From Muraenolepis orangiensis (taxonomy: Eukaryota; Chordata; Actinopteri; Gadiformes; Muraenolepididae), in NCBI GenBank assembly GCA_027704905.1, contig CM051021.1, positions 1,416,490 through 1,480,489 of the forward strand: a DNA stretch of 64,000 bases. The letters are read 5' to 3'. Of the stretch, positions 20,839 to 32,829 are shown in pieces. The notes beneath the pieces were generated by a model. The model saw only the letters and a program-made list of their open reading frames with translations. It was not told the origin of the DNA and did not search any database. Within the stretch, counting starts at the first letter, position 1, and every line of letters begins with the position of its first letter. The translations under genes were made by a program, and so were the position numbers.

Positions 20839-22099
20839 TGAACCAGACTGTCCGGACCATTTAAACAACACTATAAATGTAAAATATACAAATTGTGTAA
20901 GAGCCTATATTATAAACTGTCCCTTATTTTTGCAAATAGACCTCGGCAGTTGGCTGGAGTGTCTGACACTGGAGACCTCTTTGGGTATACCACATACAAC
21001 AGGGAGTACAATCAACTTAAGACTGTAAACATGCCACATGAAAGCAATTAGGTTAGGTTAATGACAGTGTGTGGTAATTACAAATAGGTTATATAAATGT
21101 AACATGTAAAAAAAACCTCTGTAGATGCACAATTGTGAAAGTTATCCGCCTGGTCTGCAAACCATAGTATGCTTATACGTGTGTCTGCTGACCCACGTTA
21201 CTTTAGGTCTTTCGGTGAAAGACCTAAAGTATCGTGTGTCTGCTGACCAACACGTTACTTTAGGTCTTTCGGTGAAAGACTAACACCACATGCATGTCTT
21301 CTTTGAGCTCATAAAGAACCCACACTTCTATTTTTCCCTGCGTTCCTGAGTTGTGATGAATCGCGATAGCACGCATATTTCGGAAAATAGGATTCCCATG
21401 TGATCTCCCCTGTGATTATTCCCATGGACTGGTGGTAGCCTACGGTGCTTTAATCAAACACATGTTGGCGATGATTTAGCACAGCAGAACAATGTTAAAT
21501 ATAGCTTTAACCGAAACTGACGGTTGGTTGGTTAACTTGGTAAGCCCACTTGGTAATGTTCCGCAAAAACAACTTCTTATTTTGAAATAAGGAACGTCGT
21601 CTGGAGAGGCGATGGAAATGACACATGACAGTGGTCTGACATTACAACGAGGAGGCTGTCCTCTGTTTGACATCATGTCATGTCTCAAGACACAGGCCAT
21701 CGTGGACTACTACACATGTTACATTTATTTGAGTCCATCTTCTTATCAAGTCTCAGTTTTAAATAACGGCCACATCCCCTCTCGGTTAGCGTGTGTTTGT
21801 GAGAGAGAAAGAGTCCTCCATCAGCGACCCTAAAAGGCTCAACTAAAGTGAATAAACAGAGATAGAGAATTAATATTCTACCGGCGGAGGAGGAAAAAGA
21901 AAAACGAAAAGAATAACACACATAGCCAATGTACAACCGTTGAACATCCATTGCTGTTAACACGACGCCTTGTATGGACATCGGTCAAATCGAGTCACTC
22001 CGGGGGCAAAGTTTCACTACAGAAACCATTGCATGAACATATATGGAATACTTAAAATAGCCAATACTCTATTTATCGGGTTACCGCGTTATTTTAAAA
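20839..22099. other. Spacer sequence, no gene recognised
   Basis: Low-copy-looking DNA at the start of the unpaired spacer. The hairpin pair at 21,200-21,275 is the only structure seen. Short open frames here have no recognisable domains. Confidence 0.5.
21200..21275. other. Tandem hairpin-forming repeat
   Basis: ACTTTAGGTCTTT, a 5-base loop, then AAAGACCTAAAGT gives a perfect 13-bp stem at 21,200-21,230. The unit (from GTGTCTGCTGAC, about 55 bp) repeats at once, and the second hairpin loses most of its 3' arm (21,255-21,280). Confidence 0.8.
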
Positions 22100-22764
22100 G
22101 CACAACTGCCGACAACAGACCAGACAACCAGCCGACAGCAGACTGACGCGCAACTGGTAAGATAAATACAAGAAAGACAACTTTTGGGCATCGCTTCTTT
22201 TCACCTTGTTCTCGAAGGTCTTCTCCGCCGGTCTTCTCCGCCATCGCGCCGTGGAGAAACAGAACGGAGAGCACAAAAAGCAAACATTGTCCACATTGCC
22301 TCGTCGTCGTCGTCGTCGTCGTCTTTTGCGAGCTTTGGGCATGTTTCTGCCTGTGTTTACTGTACATCCCTGTGGCCCTCGGTCTGCCTGCCTGCTAGCC
22401 GTCCTCCCTTGGACTGACTCTCTCTCACTCTCTCTCGCTCCCTCCTCCCTCCTCCTCCGCCGCCGCCGCCGACGACCGACTCTCCTTCACGGACCCGCTT
22501 TTTCTTCTTCTTCTCCTCCGCTCCGAGCTCCCCCGTGTGTTTGTATGCTCGGCGCTCCTCTCCGTGCCTTGTTTTGCCGCGATCCCGACGGCCGCGCGGC
22601 TGTCGGGAGCGCGGCAAAACAAGGATTGGGTGGGGGGGGTTGGAGGGGCGCGAGCGCAGACCGTTGACTTTTCACGCGCACCCGCACACGCAAATAATAT
22701 ATCACATTTCAATCCTATTACGGGTGGTTGGGAGGCCCATGCATTTCTGTGACAGCATCGAGTA

Positions 22765-22765
<1 letters not shown>
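22100..22765. promoter_or_regulatory. CpG-rich segment, candidate promoter/5' UTR
   Basis: Dense in CG dinucleotides compared with the rest of the window. It includes (CGT)n at 22,302-22,324, CCGCCGCCGCCGACGACCGA near 22,458, and GCGCGAGCGCAGACCG near 22,646. Such islands mark vertebrate promoters. I find no exon or start codon with a domain on either side, so the gene, if any, is unknown. It could also be just a GC-rich repeat. Confidence 0.4.
22567..22624. other. 58-bp GC-rich hairpin
   Basis: Outer stem CCTTGTTTTGCCGC/GCGGCAAAACAAGG (14 bp, perfect), inner stem CCCGAC/GTCGGG, centre GCCGCGCGGC, which is itself a palindrome. Small 3-base bulges lie between the stems. Confidence 0.85.
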
Positions 22766-22795
<30 letters not shown>

Positions 22796-22965
22796 AAGAA
22801 GAAGAAGAAGAAGAAGAAGAAGAAGAAGAAGAAGAAGAAGAAGAAGAAGAAGAAGAAGAAGAAGAAGAAGAAGAAGAAGAAGAAGAAGAAGAAGAAGAAG
22901 AAGAAGAAGAAGAAGAAGAAGAAGAAGCAGAAGCAGAAGCAGAAGCAGAAGCAGAAGAAGAAGAA
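22766..22965. repeat. (AAG)n tract, ~200 bp
   Basis: More than 50 AAG units, then five AAGCAG-type variants (22,921-22,955). The polypurine strand gives false poly-Lys and poly-Arg frames. Confidence 0.97.
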
Positions 22966-23899
22966 CCTGGCCGTTATGTATTATAAACAGGAGGCACTTA
23001 TGGCATACGTTTCCAAATGTCCTCCTTTATTCGAATTTATTGTGACGTGACAAGCATAGGATAAGCATAGAGAGTTGCAGTCCATATGGAAAATAAGGAA
23101 TATATATATGGTAAAATAAGGAATATATATAGAAAATAAGGAATATATATGGTGAAATAATGCTCCCTGCTTTATGCCAGTGTAAAGTGTATGCAGGGTT
23201 ATTACTTGCACCATTTGCATGAAGTCAGTTATTCAAAATGAGAGACTGAAAATGAATAATGCATTTACAAAGTGGAATTTATTTCCAACTCGGTTGCTCA
23301 CCAGCGAATATTTAGATTATATTTGATCCAAATATAGAGGCATAGCGTGTAACGCCTAACACAAAGCATGGATGTGGGGTTAGAAACAAGGTTTTTTTAT
23401 CCTTGATTTGACCTATTTTCATTTATTTAATTGTAAAATACTTCATATCCAGCTCATTTTCATTGGCATCGTGTTTAACCCCAACAAAAAAAAACATATA
23501 CATTAGATTGCGATGATAAGAGATTTTTTAACGTTTGGTTGTGTCTGTTGTCGTGATTTTATCCAAGGCAAAAATGACAGACTCTTATTATTATTATATA
23601 TATATATATATATATATATTATTATTATTATATTATATAATATACAGTATATCACACGCATGCCTTGTTTTAACTGGCTGAGTTTGGTTTCTTTGTTTCC
23701 CCACCAGATGTGCTCAGATTGTTTTTTGAAGTCGTTGGAACTGTGGCCCGAGACCCAAACCCCCACAAGGGGGCGCTCTCCAACCATAAAGAGGGACTTT
23801 TGAGGGGTTTTGCTGACGACTTCAGAGTCTTCTTGGCTTTTTTTTAAGCAGCTGCCGGCACACTCCATGTCCATCCCAAGCTTCATGTCTCCCCCAATT
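22966..23899. other. Spacer sequence, no gene recognised
   Basis: AT-rich, with a GGAATATATATGG-type repeat at 23,097-23,155 and (AT)n at 23,593-23,620. No convincing coding or RNA gene. Confidence 0.5.
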
Positions 23900-24452
23900 A
23901 ACCTGTCCCCACCAGTCCTCTGGTCTCTCTATCACTTCTCTGGTCTCACCACCAGTCCTCTGGTCTCACCACCACTCTGGTCTCTCCACCACTCTGGTCT
24001 CTCCACCACTCTGGTCACTCCACCACTCTGGTCTCCCCACCAGTCCTCTGGTCTCTCCACCACTCTGGTCTCTCCACCAGTCCTCTGGTCTCTCCACCAC
24101 TCTGGTCTCTCCACCAGTCCTCTGGTCTCTGCACCACTCTGGTCTCTCCATCAGTCCTCTGGTCTCTCCACCACTCTGGTCTCTCCACCAGTCCTCTCGT
24201 CTCTCCACCACTCTGGTCTCTCCACCAGTCCTCTGGTCTCTGCACCGCTCTGGTTTCCCCACCAGTCCTCTGGTCTCTCCACCACTCTGGTCTCTCCACC
24301 TGTCCTCTGGTCTCTCCACTACTCTGGTCTCTCCATCAGTCCTCTGGTCTCTCCACCACTCTGGTCTCTCCACCAGTCCTCTCGTCTCTCCACCAGTGAT
24401 CTGGTCTATCCACCACTCTGGTCTCTCCACCAGTCCTCTGGTCTCTCCACCT
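23900..24452. repeat. 37-bp minisatellite, about 15 units
   Basis: The composite unit is 17 bp (CCACTCTGGTCTCTCCA) plus 20 bp (CCAGTCCTCTGGTCTCTCCA). Because 37 is not divisible by three, the reading frame rotates, yet stops are avoided on both strands over about 500 bp. Not a gene. Confidence 0.93.
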
Positions 24453-24589
24453 AATCCCTCAGCCTCATGGAAGTTCAGATAGGGTTGTCACAGTCAAAAG
24501 TCTCCTGGAAGTCCAGCACCTTGATGACTTGGGACCCATCTTGGATCCATCCAGCCCTCTTATATTTCGGTTGCGAAATCAGATCTACC

Positions 24590-24975
24590 GGTATTACAGA
24601 TTATTACACTATCATACACTATCATACTTTTTCTGGACTTTCTGGACTCATTACAGCTACACTGCACTGTTCTGCACTGTATTCATGAGGCTGCTGCACT
24701 TCTGGCACTTTAAATGCTTTTTAAATGCTTTTTGCACATTTCAACACATGTACATATCATCCATCAGTCACTATATTGTTATTTTTATTTTTATTTGTAT
24801 TGTTATTTTTATTGTGTACAGTATTGTTATAGTATTGTGTTGTGTAGTCTAAGTATAGTACATAGTATTGCATATAGTGTTAAATTGTAGTAAAGTCATA
24901 CTGCGGGAGGGAATGGGGAGTAAGCATTTCATTGTACTTGCTGCATACGGTAAAAAAAACCATCTTGAATCTCGA
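24590..24975 (+). mobile_element. L2 LINE 3' end
   Basis: CTGGACTTTCTGGACTCATT, the TTTATTGTGTACAGTATTG region and the terminal AACCATCTTGAATC identify the same 3' UTR as the other copies. It is 5'-truncated within the UTR. A short TTGATGACTTGGGACCC stretch before it is unassigned. Confidence 0.82.
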
Positions 24976-25649
24976 AAAAAGATAAATTTCACCTCTTTTC
25001 AAAGCGCCGATGTGAAAGCACCTTTTTTCTTTTAGCTCCTGACACTGAAGTGGCCATTGAACAAACACAGCTCTATTTAAGAGGCATTAGTGGTGCTATT
25101 GTTACCATCTGTGAGATTGAAAGGTCGTTGAAGCGGTCGTTTCAACCTTACGTACCCCCCCCTGCTAACCCTGTCATCCCACTTGCTTGGTGCTGCATCG
25201 GGGGGGAAATAAATGGTAGTGTAGAGAGGCCTCCATCCCATGATGCTTCTGTAATAATGAAAAGAAAAAGAAAAACCACAGCTTAGTGAGTTTTTTTTTA
25301 GTGAAATCCCCTTTTTCCTTTATGTTACAAACAATGTGTAAACTCTAGGCAAAAGGGCTGGAATGGCAGAAGGAATACCCGATAAAAGCCCGATTTCAGA
25401 AGATGAAATGACTTTGGGGCGAGTTGAAGAATAGGAGGATTTTCCATTCATTCATTCTCCTCGGGGCATTAGAAAAAGGAATTACCTTCCATAATGGCTT
25501 TTACTGACCAGCTCTGGTTCTTCAGATATAATGAGATGTGTGCATTGGCTGACCAAACATGCATCACACCCCCCGACAGTACCGCCAGCACAACACTGAC
25601 CGTATACAAGGATATATCCTCCCCTTAACTTGATTTAATTAATTTGATC
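24976..25649. other. Spacer sequence, no gene recognised
   Basis: Low-copy-looking, with AT-rich motifs such as GGAATTACCTTCCATAATGG (25,479). No frame with known domains. Confidence 0.5.
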
Positions 25650-25770
25650 CTCTTTATTGCCTTGCTCAAGGGCACCACGGCAGTGCCCAGGATGCGAACT
25701 GGGTCTGTTTCCGGTGACCCTCTGGTTCCCAAGCCAAGTCGGCCTCAACAGACTGAGCTACTGCCACCAA
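25650..25770 (-). repeat. tRNA-derived SINE
   Basis: The minus strand has GGCAGTAGCTCAGTCTGTTG as A-box region, then the GGTTCCCAAGCC-side head and TGCCCTTGAGCAAGGCAATA body. The B box is degenerate. Confidence 0.75.
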
Positions 25771-25821
25771 TGACGAGGCACATGGAGGCTGTCCATACAG
25801 TGAAAACTGTGCGTGGGTTTA

Positions 25822-26359
<538 letters not shown>

Positions 26360-26750
26360 ACGACAACAAAAACAACCACAACCACACCATCAACAACCAC
26401 AACCACATCATCAACCACAACCACAACAACCACAACCACATCATCAACAACCACAACACCACATCAACAACAACAACCACAACAACCACAAACACATCAA
26501 CAACAACAACCACAACAACCACAACACACAACAACAACAACAACAACCACAACAACAACAACAACACAACAACCACAACACACAACAACAACAACAACAA
26601 CCACATCAACAACAACAACCACAACAACAACAACAACAAACCACAACAACAACAACAACAACAACCACATCAACAACAACAACCACAAGAACAACAACAA
26701 CAACAACCACAACAACACACAACAACAACAACAACAACCACAACAAGAAT
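26360..26750. repeat. (CAA)n-type repeat with CCA interruptions
   Basis: About 390 bp of AACAACAACAACCACAACAA-type sequence, giving false poly-Thr, poly-Asn and poly-Gln frames. Strongly strand-asymmetric: almost no G on the plus strand. Confidence 0.95.
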
Positions 26751-26754
26751 TGTT

Positions 26755-26825
26755 GCTTCAACAAATGTACACCTTGTAAGTCGCTTTAGATAAAAGCGTC
26801 TGCCAAATGCCCTAAATGTAAAAGA
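26755..26825 (+). repeat. SINE core fragment
   Basis: GTAAGTCGCTTTAGATAAAA followed by GCGTCTGCCAAATGCC is the conserved core motif of teleost SINEs. The head is not seen. Confidence 0.7.
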
Positions 26826-26947
26826 GGCAGTCAGTCAGACCAGGCGGTGGTGTGCCTGGTCACAGGGTCAGGAGAATTTGAACACAATCTTGTTAGGTCC
26901 ATTCCGACGACAGAGACAGACTAGCCTGCTCTATGAATTCAAGTGTG

Positions 26948-26982
26948 GCTTCTTCTTCTTCTCTCTTCTTCTTCTTCTCTTC
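26948..26982. repeat. (TTC)n-rich stretch at the LINE 5' junction
   Basis: TTCTTCTTCTTCTCTCTTCT-type sequence lies directly upstream of the Tx1 LINE. With the longer (TTC)n at 32,830-32,938 it brackets the element, as expected if the LINE entered a (TTC)n tract. Confidence 0.8.
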
Positions 26983-27151
26983 TGTGGTGGAGGTGTGTTT
27001 GAAGAGGGAAGAGGGATTTTTCACTTTTTTTTCGGTTGTTTTTGTTTTAATGGTTTGTTTAACTGTATGATCTTCCGTTGGGATAGTTGTACTCTTTGCG
27101 AGTAGGATTAATTGTTTCATTTAGTGTTTTTTTCCGTGCCTCGGGGCGGGG

Positions 27152-28680
27152 ATGGCGTCCTTCGGGGCGCCGCCGGTGTCTCTGGGACACGGAGTGCGGG
27201 TGGTGGCTCAGGCCGCAAGCACAGTGGAGCAGGTGCTGCTGGCTGTGGGGGATCAGGTCGGTCATGTAAACATCTCCTATGCTTCCCGCATGAACAAAGC
27301 GGTCGTGGTCTTTTTGAAAGACCAGAAATATGTGACAGAACTTATCGAGAGCGGATTGGTGTTAAACGAGGAATATGTTCAAGTTTCACCGCTGGCGACA
27401 CCATCTACGCGGATCACTGTGTCTGGCGTTCCTCCGTTCATCCCGAATGAGGCGCTGGAGCGGGAGTTGAAGCGTTTTGGTAAGTTTGCAAGTAATCTCC
27501 GCACTGTTGCTCTGGGGTGTAAGGATGAAAAGCTAAAACATGTCCAATCTCTGCGGAGACAGGTTTTCATGTTTCTGAATTGTCCCACTCAGACACTAGA
27601 TGTGTCTTTCCGGGTGAGGCATGAGGAGGGTTTTTATATGGTCTATGCGAGCTCGGGGAACGTAAAGTGTTTTGAGTGCGGGGAGTCGGGTCACAAACGT
27701 GTTGCATGTCCACGGAGACGGCACGCCGCTCCGCCGGGTGCGGCGAGCCGGGCGCCGGCCGGGTGGCCGGGGCCACTGAGCCCGGAGCAGCCGGGGCGGC
27801 TGGGTCTGTGGCTGCGGATGTACCCGGTGTCGCGGGGGCTGCTGTTGCACCCGGTGTCGCGGGGGCTGCTGTTGCACCCGGTGTCGCGGGGGCTGCTGTT
27901 GCACCCGGTGTCGCGGGGGCTGCTGTTGCACCCGGTGTCGCGGGGGTTGCTGTTGCACCCGGTGTCGCGGGGGCTGCTGTTGCACCCGGTGTCGCGGGGG
28001 CTGCTGTTGCACCCGGTGTCGAGGGGGCTGCTGTTGCACCCGGTGTCGCGGGGGCTGCTGTTGCACCCGGTGTCGCGGGGGCTGCTGTTGCACCCGGTGT
28101 CGAGGGGGCTGCTGTTGCACCCGGTGTCGAGGGGGCTGCTGTTGCACCCGCCGGGGCCCCGGGGGCTGCGGAGGAAGTAGGGATGAATATCGTGAGAGAT
28201 GAAGCAGGGACTGTAGAGGGTGCAGTGAGTGTGGGAGGGAAACATCTGGAAACAGGTAAACGGGGGCGAGATGATGTAGCAGGACAGGTGAGGACTGCTG
28301 TTGTGGGACAGGTGGAGGCTGTTGGCACACAGCAGGGGCTGCCGGCTGCAGACAATAATGAGGTGACAGAGATGGACACAGGCGATGAGGGGGATTCTGA
28401 CTGTGTTTCAGTTGCAGATAGTCTCTCTCAGAACGAAGAGATATATTCTTTGGAGGAGATTAATGTCTTTTTAGATGAGTCTTTTGGTAAGGCAGTGGAA
28501 GTGAGAGACTTTTTCCCTGACACTAAGAAGTTTCTTCATACAGTGAGCACTCTTCAGAAAGTTGTAGGGTTAGACCTGCTGGATGACAAGAAACGCTATC
28601 GTCTCAGGAAGCATGTAACTGCTATGAAAAAAGCTGCGACAGGAAGCCAAAGAGGGAAGAAACTGAAAAGGTCTAAATAA
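27152..28680 (+). pseudogene. Tx1 LINE ORF1 (zinc-knuckle protein), frameshifted
   Basis: ORF1 proteins bind LINE RNA in the retrotransposition particle. The start MASFGAPPVSLGHGVRVVAQ is in frame 2. It runs through an RRM-like region (VSGVPPFIPNEALERELKRF, residues ~88-107) to a CCHC zinc knuckle, CFECGESGHKRVAC (residues ~174-187). Just after it, at about 27,715-27,740, the sensible reading moves to frame 1: alanine-rich 9-residue repeats (GVAGAAVAP), then an acidic segment and YSLEEINVFLDESFGKAVEV, ending in a basic tail (GKKLKRSK, stop at 28,680). That C terminus is typical of fish Tx1 ORF1. The original frame instead runs through the repeat as PVSRGLLLH and stops at 28,180. Length without the break would be about 500 residues. 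Confidence 0.82.
27823..28150 (+). repeat. 27-bp coding minisatellite in ORF1, about 12 units
   Basis: The unit CCGGTGTCGCGGGGGCTGCT plus GTTGCAC is 27 bp (9 codons). Units differ mainly by GCG/GAG (Ala/Glu) and a few single changes. It is open in at least two plus frames and all minus frames over 300 bp, and sits exactly where the ORF1 frame is disturbed. Confidence 0.93.
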
Positions 28681-28762
28681 TTGCAACATGATCATGCAAC
28701 ACTGGGTGTCTCCTCTCTGCTGTGTGTACCTGTCTGTTCTTTTTCTCTATCTCCTTCCTCTA

Positions 28763-31700
28763 ATGCAGGCTTTAAGGGTTGCTTCTTTAAACATTAACGG
28801 GGGTAGAAGTGCACAGAAAAGAGCTTTAGTGTTAGAGCTCTTTAATCGGAAAAAACTAGATGTGATACTTCTGCAGGAAACACACAGTGATAGCCTGAAT
28901 GAGACGGACTGGGGGATGTGGTGGGGGGGTCAGTATGTACTCAGTCATGGCTCAAACCTTAGTGCTGGAGTAGCTGTGTTCTTCTCCCCCTCTCTAAATG
29001 TTAAGTTGTTATCCAGCACAGAGATAGTGGCAGGTAGAGCTTTGATGGTGAAAGTGGAACTGTTAGGTTTCTTTTTCACTTTTATTAATGTTTATGCACC
29101 CAGTCAGGGCCCTGCACGGGTATCTGTGTTTCAGTTATTAAAAGACAAGCTAGACACTAGTGTACAGGGGGAGTGTGTTATACTGGGGGGGGACTGGAAC
29201 GTTTGCACTAATGTCACTTTAGACAGAATAGGACGGGAGCCTCATTCTCAGTCGTCCCTTTTACTGTCACAGGTGATAAGAGAGGCTGACTTAGTGGATG
29301 TGTGGAGGATGAAGCATCCCTCTGTTAAACAATACACCTGGATGAGAATGCTAGATGGGGGAGTCAGTGCAGCCAGGCTAGACAGATTCTACATGTCTGC
29401 TTCTTTTATTACTCGTGCAGTGAACTGTCACATCCAACCTGTTGGTTTTACAGATCATCAGTTAGTTTCTTTAGATTTGATTTTGTCCAACACAGAGAAA
29501 CCTAGATCTTTCTGGCAGTTCAATGTTAAAATTCTACAAGATTTGATTTTCTGTGAGAATTTTAAATTGTTCTGGATCAACTGGAAATCAAAGAAAGAGT
29601 CTTTTCCCTCCCTGAGTCAGTGGTGGGAGGTAGGAAAGGCTCAGATTAGAGTGTTCTGCCAGCAGTATACAGCCTACTCCACTGCAAACATTAGGAGAGC
29701 TATAGAGCAGTTAGAGAGGGAGATCAGAGAGTTAGAGAGTGTGTCTGCTCGAAATATAGAGCAGTCCCTCCTAAAACAACAACAGCTTAACTGTTTTCTT
29801 CAGGAGAAAGCCAAGGGAGCTCTGATCAGAGCCCGTTTTACGTCCATGAGAGACATTGATGCACCAACCACCTTTTTCTTCAACCTGGAGAGGTCTGTGG
29901 GTCAAAGGAAGCAGATGGTATGTCTGCGTCTCCCTGATGGACAGGTAACCTCTGAACCTGCTGAGATGAGGAGGCATGCAGTGTCTTTCTACACAGACCT
30001 GTTCAAAGCCGAAGGTTGTGACGTGGAAGCTGCTGATGAACTCTTTCAGGGTCTTCCACAGCTGAGTCCAGCCGAAAGTGACACCCTGGGCTCTGACATT
30101 ACGCTGGAGGAACTGACCTCTGCGGTGACACAGATGGCCTCCGGCAAGGCTCCGGGCATAGACGGTTTACCTGCAGATTTTTTTTAACACTTTTGGAGTA
30201 TGCTAGGACAAGATTTGTTGGACGTATTGATGGAGTCCTTTGGGAAAGGGTCTCTTCCAGCTTCCTGTAGGCGTGCAGTGATTTCACTGTTGCCTAAGAA
30301 AGGAGATCTAACCCTGCTAAAGAATTGGAGACCTGTGGCTCTCTTATGTACGGACTATAAAATACTGTCAAAGGTTCTAGCTAACAGACTGAAGTGTTTT
30401 ATTGAACTTCTCATTGGTACTGATCAGACATATTGCATCCCTGGCAGATCAATTGTGGACAATTTGTTTTTGATGAGAGACGCTTTTGATGTTTGCAAAC
30501 TGTATAATTTAAATGTTGGTATTATTTCTATTGACCAGGAGAAGGCGTTTGATCGTGTGGATCACACTTTTCTGGCTGCCACATTGCAGGCTTTTGGTGT
30601 CGGGGAGCACTTTTTGTCCTGGGTGAAGTGTTTGTACAGTGATGCATGTTGTGTTGTGAAGGTGGGGGGAGGGCTGAGCAGACCTGTACCAGTTAAAAGG
30701 GGGATCAGGCAGGGCTGCCCTATCTCAGGCCTATTATATAGTATTGCCATCGAGCCCCTTTTGTGCAGACTTAGAAACCGGCTGAGGGGCCTGTGTCTGC
30801 CAGAGTCAGCTCAGGCCCCCCGGTGGTTGTATCAGCTTATGCTGATGATGTCAGTGTTTTTATCCAGGGTCAGCGAGATATCCAGGAGCTACAGGACAGT
30901 TTAGCTTTGTATAGGAAGGCTGCTTCAGCCAAAGTTAACTGGGAGAAGAGTGAGGCAGTTTTGGTAGGTCAGTGGAGGGTAGGAATTAGGCCCAGTCTTC
31001 CTGGTGGCCTTGGCTGGGGAAACAGGGGTTTAAAGGTCCTGGGAGTTTGGTTGGGGTCTGAGGACATGGTGGCACAGAACTGGGAGGGATTGCTGGGAAA
31101 GGTGCAAGCAAAGTTAGCTAAGTGGAAATGGCTGTTACCCCAGCTGTCCTACAGGGGAAGAGTTCTTGTAGCCAACAATCTGGTTGCCTCGTCTCTGTGG
31201 CACAGACTCCAGGTGTTAACCCCACCGCCGGGCCTTATGAAACAACTGCAGCGGCTCCTCGTGGATTTCTTCTGGTCGGGTCATCACTGGGTGCCAGCAT
31301 CGGTCCTGTACCTGCCTGTGGCGGAGGGGGGACAGGGCCTTGTGGACATTACTGCGAGGACTGCTGCGTTTAGACTGCAGGCTGCTCAGCGGCTGCTGTA
31401 TGGTGCCTCTCCCTGCTGGCTGGCTATGGCCCGGCTGTTACTCTGGAGGGCAGGGGGCTTTGGTTTTGATAAACACCTTTTTCTGCTGAAGGCCCCTGCG
31501 TACGAGATAACTGGACTTGCACCTTTTTACTGCTCAGTCATCAATGCCTGGAAGTTGCTGAGTTTTACCAGACCACCCGACCCCCGGCCTGGGATGTGGC
31601 TGTTTGAAGAGCCGCTGTTTGACACTGGGTTTTTTCCTGGAACCCTCTTTTCTTCGGCCACACTAAGAAATGGTTTCGTTGAAGCGGGAGTGGTAAAACT

Positions 31701-32634
31701 TGGCCATTTGACAGGGATCTCCACAGAAGAACTGGCTGAGGTGACGGGCATTCGTTCTATCCGAGTTCTGGAGAACCTGGTAGATGAGGTGTGGCAGTCG
31801 CTGTCGCCATCCCACCGGACTTTTGCTCTGGATGCAGATCTGGCTGACCAGTGGAGAAAGGGACATGAGTATGTTTTTCCGGCCTTGAGTGTGGGTCCTG
31901 CGGTGGGGGAATGGAGAGAGGAGGATGGTCTCCTGCTATCACTGGGGACTCTAACAGCTGGAGAGTTCAGCTCCTGCAGTGGGAAGAGGCTATATCTTAG
32001 CTGCCTAAAGGTGCTAAACCTCAGCTCGCTCGCAGGCGTCAGAGAGTCGAGGTGGACGGATGTGTTTGGCTTGGCTTTTTCCCCTCAGGGCATCTGGCGG
32101 ATCTTGTATAAATCTCCGGTTGAGAAACGGATGGCTGACATCCAATGGAGAATTATACATGGTGCAATAGCCACTAACCAATACAGAGCTCATTTTGACC
32201 CAGGCACAAGGGGGGGCTGTCCGTTCTGTTTTGTGGCAGAAACATTGGAGCACTTAGTGGTGTCCTGTCCCCGATTGGCTGGTCTTAAAAAAATGTTACA
32301 GGGGTGGGTGGAAGGGTTCGGGGAGGTTTTCTCCATACCACTTTTTGTCCATGGGCCCAAATACATCCTGAAAAAGAGGGAAACCCTGGTATTAATGAAC
32401 TTTTTGTTTGCTAATGCAAAATTAGCAATCTGGAAAAGTCGCAAGAAGCAACTTGCTGGAGTGGGATGGACGGATGCAGTGCTCTGTCTGAGGGGGCTGG
32501 TGGCAGCGCGTCTGAGGGTGGAGCATGCGTACGATACGCTGATCAATCATCTGCAGGGGGTTCTGGATGTGTGGGCTGTTGGGCAGGTTCTGTGCTCACT
32601 AGGGGAGAATGACTCTCTAATATTGAAGTTTTAA
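28763..32634 (+). pseudogene. Tx1 LINE ORF2 (endonuclease-reverse transcriptase), broken
   Basis: ORF2 nicks the target and copies LINE RNA onto it. The likely start is the ATG at 28,763 (MQALRVASLNINGGRS); the upstream in-frame ATG adds a hydrophobic stretch not typical of ORF2. Endonuclease motifs, counted from 28,763: SLNINGG (~8), LLQETH (~37), GGDWNV (~138), RLDRFYMS (~204), TDHQLVSLDL (~225). Reverse transcriptase: GKAPGIDGLPADFF at 30,145-30,184; PKKGDLTLLKNWRPVALL; DQEKAFDRVDHTFL; RGIRQGCPISGLLYS; AYADDVSVFI at 30,833-30,862. Cys motif CPFCFVAETLEHLVVSCPRL near 32,218. Breaks: an in-frame TAA at 30,185-30,187 after a T-run, and a frameshift between about 30,790 and 30,830 at a C-run, just before the YADD motif. 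Confidence 0.9.
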
Positions 32635-32829
32635 AGGATAGGTGTAGTTTTCTTTTTTTTGTTTTTTAAAGTGTGTAAAAGAGGGAGTGTTTTTTTTATT
32701 ATGGGTAAATAGGTATTTATTTTGGTAGTCACGGAAATCTGTTTTTATTTTTTTCTTGATGGTGTAATGTATTAGGGTTGTTTCCGTATGTTTTTAAAAC
32801 AAATGCAAATAAAATTTGTTAAAAATCAA

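Larger units (their letters stand above)
26983..32829 (+). mobile_element. Tx1-clade LINE, nearly full length, inactivated
   Basis: A 5.85-kb non-LTR retrotransposon with a 5' UTR of about 170 bp, ORF1 with a zinc knuckle (27,152-28,680), ORF2 with AP-type endonuclease, reverse transcriptase and a C-terminal cysteine motif (28,763-32,634), and a T-rich 3' UTR ending AAATTTGTTAAAAATC. It is bounded by (TTC)n on both sides. The ORF2 layout and GRDSV-like RLDRFYMS/TDHQ block match the Tx1 group of the L1 superfamily. ORF1 and ORF2 each carry a frame break and ORF2 also a stop codon, so this copy cannot move on its own. No similar copy occurs in the window. Confidence 0.9.

Noticed and set aside
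27567..28379. Large minus-strand frames (270 and 244 codons) over the LINE ORF1
   Set aside because: Antisense shadows of the GC-rich 27-bp repeat; no homology on that strand, whereas the plus strand has a clear zinc knuckle.
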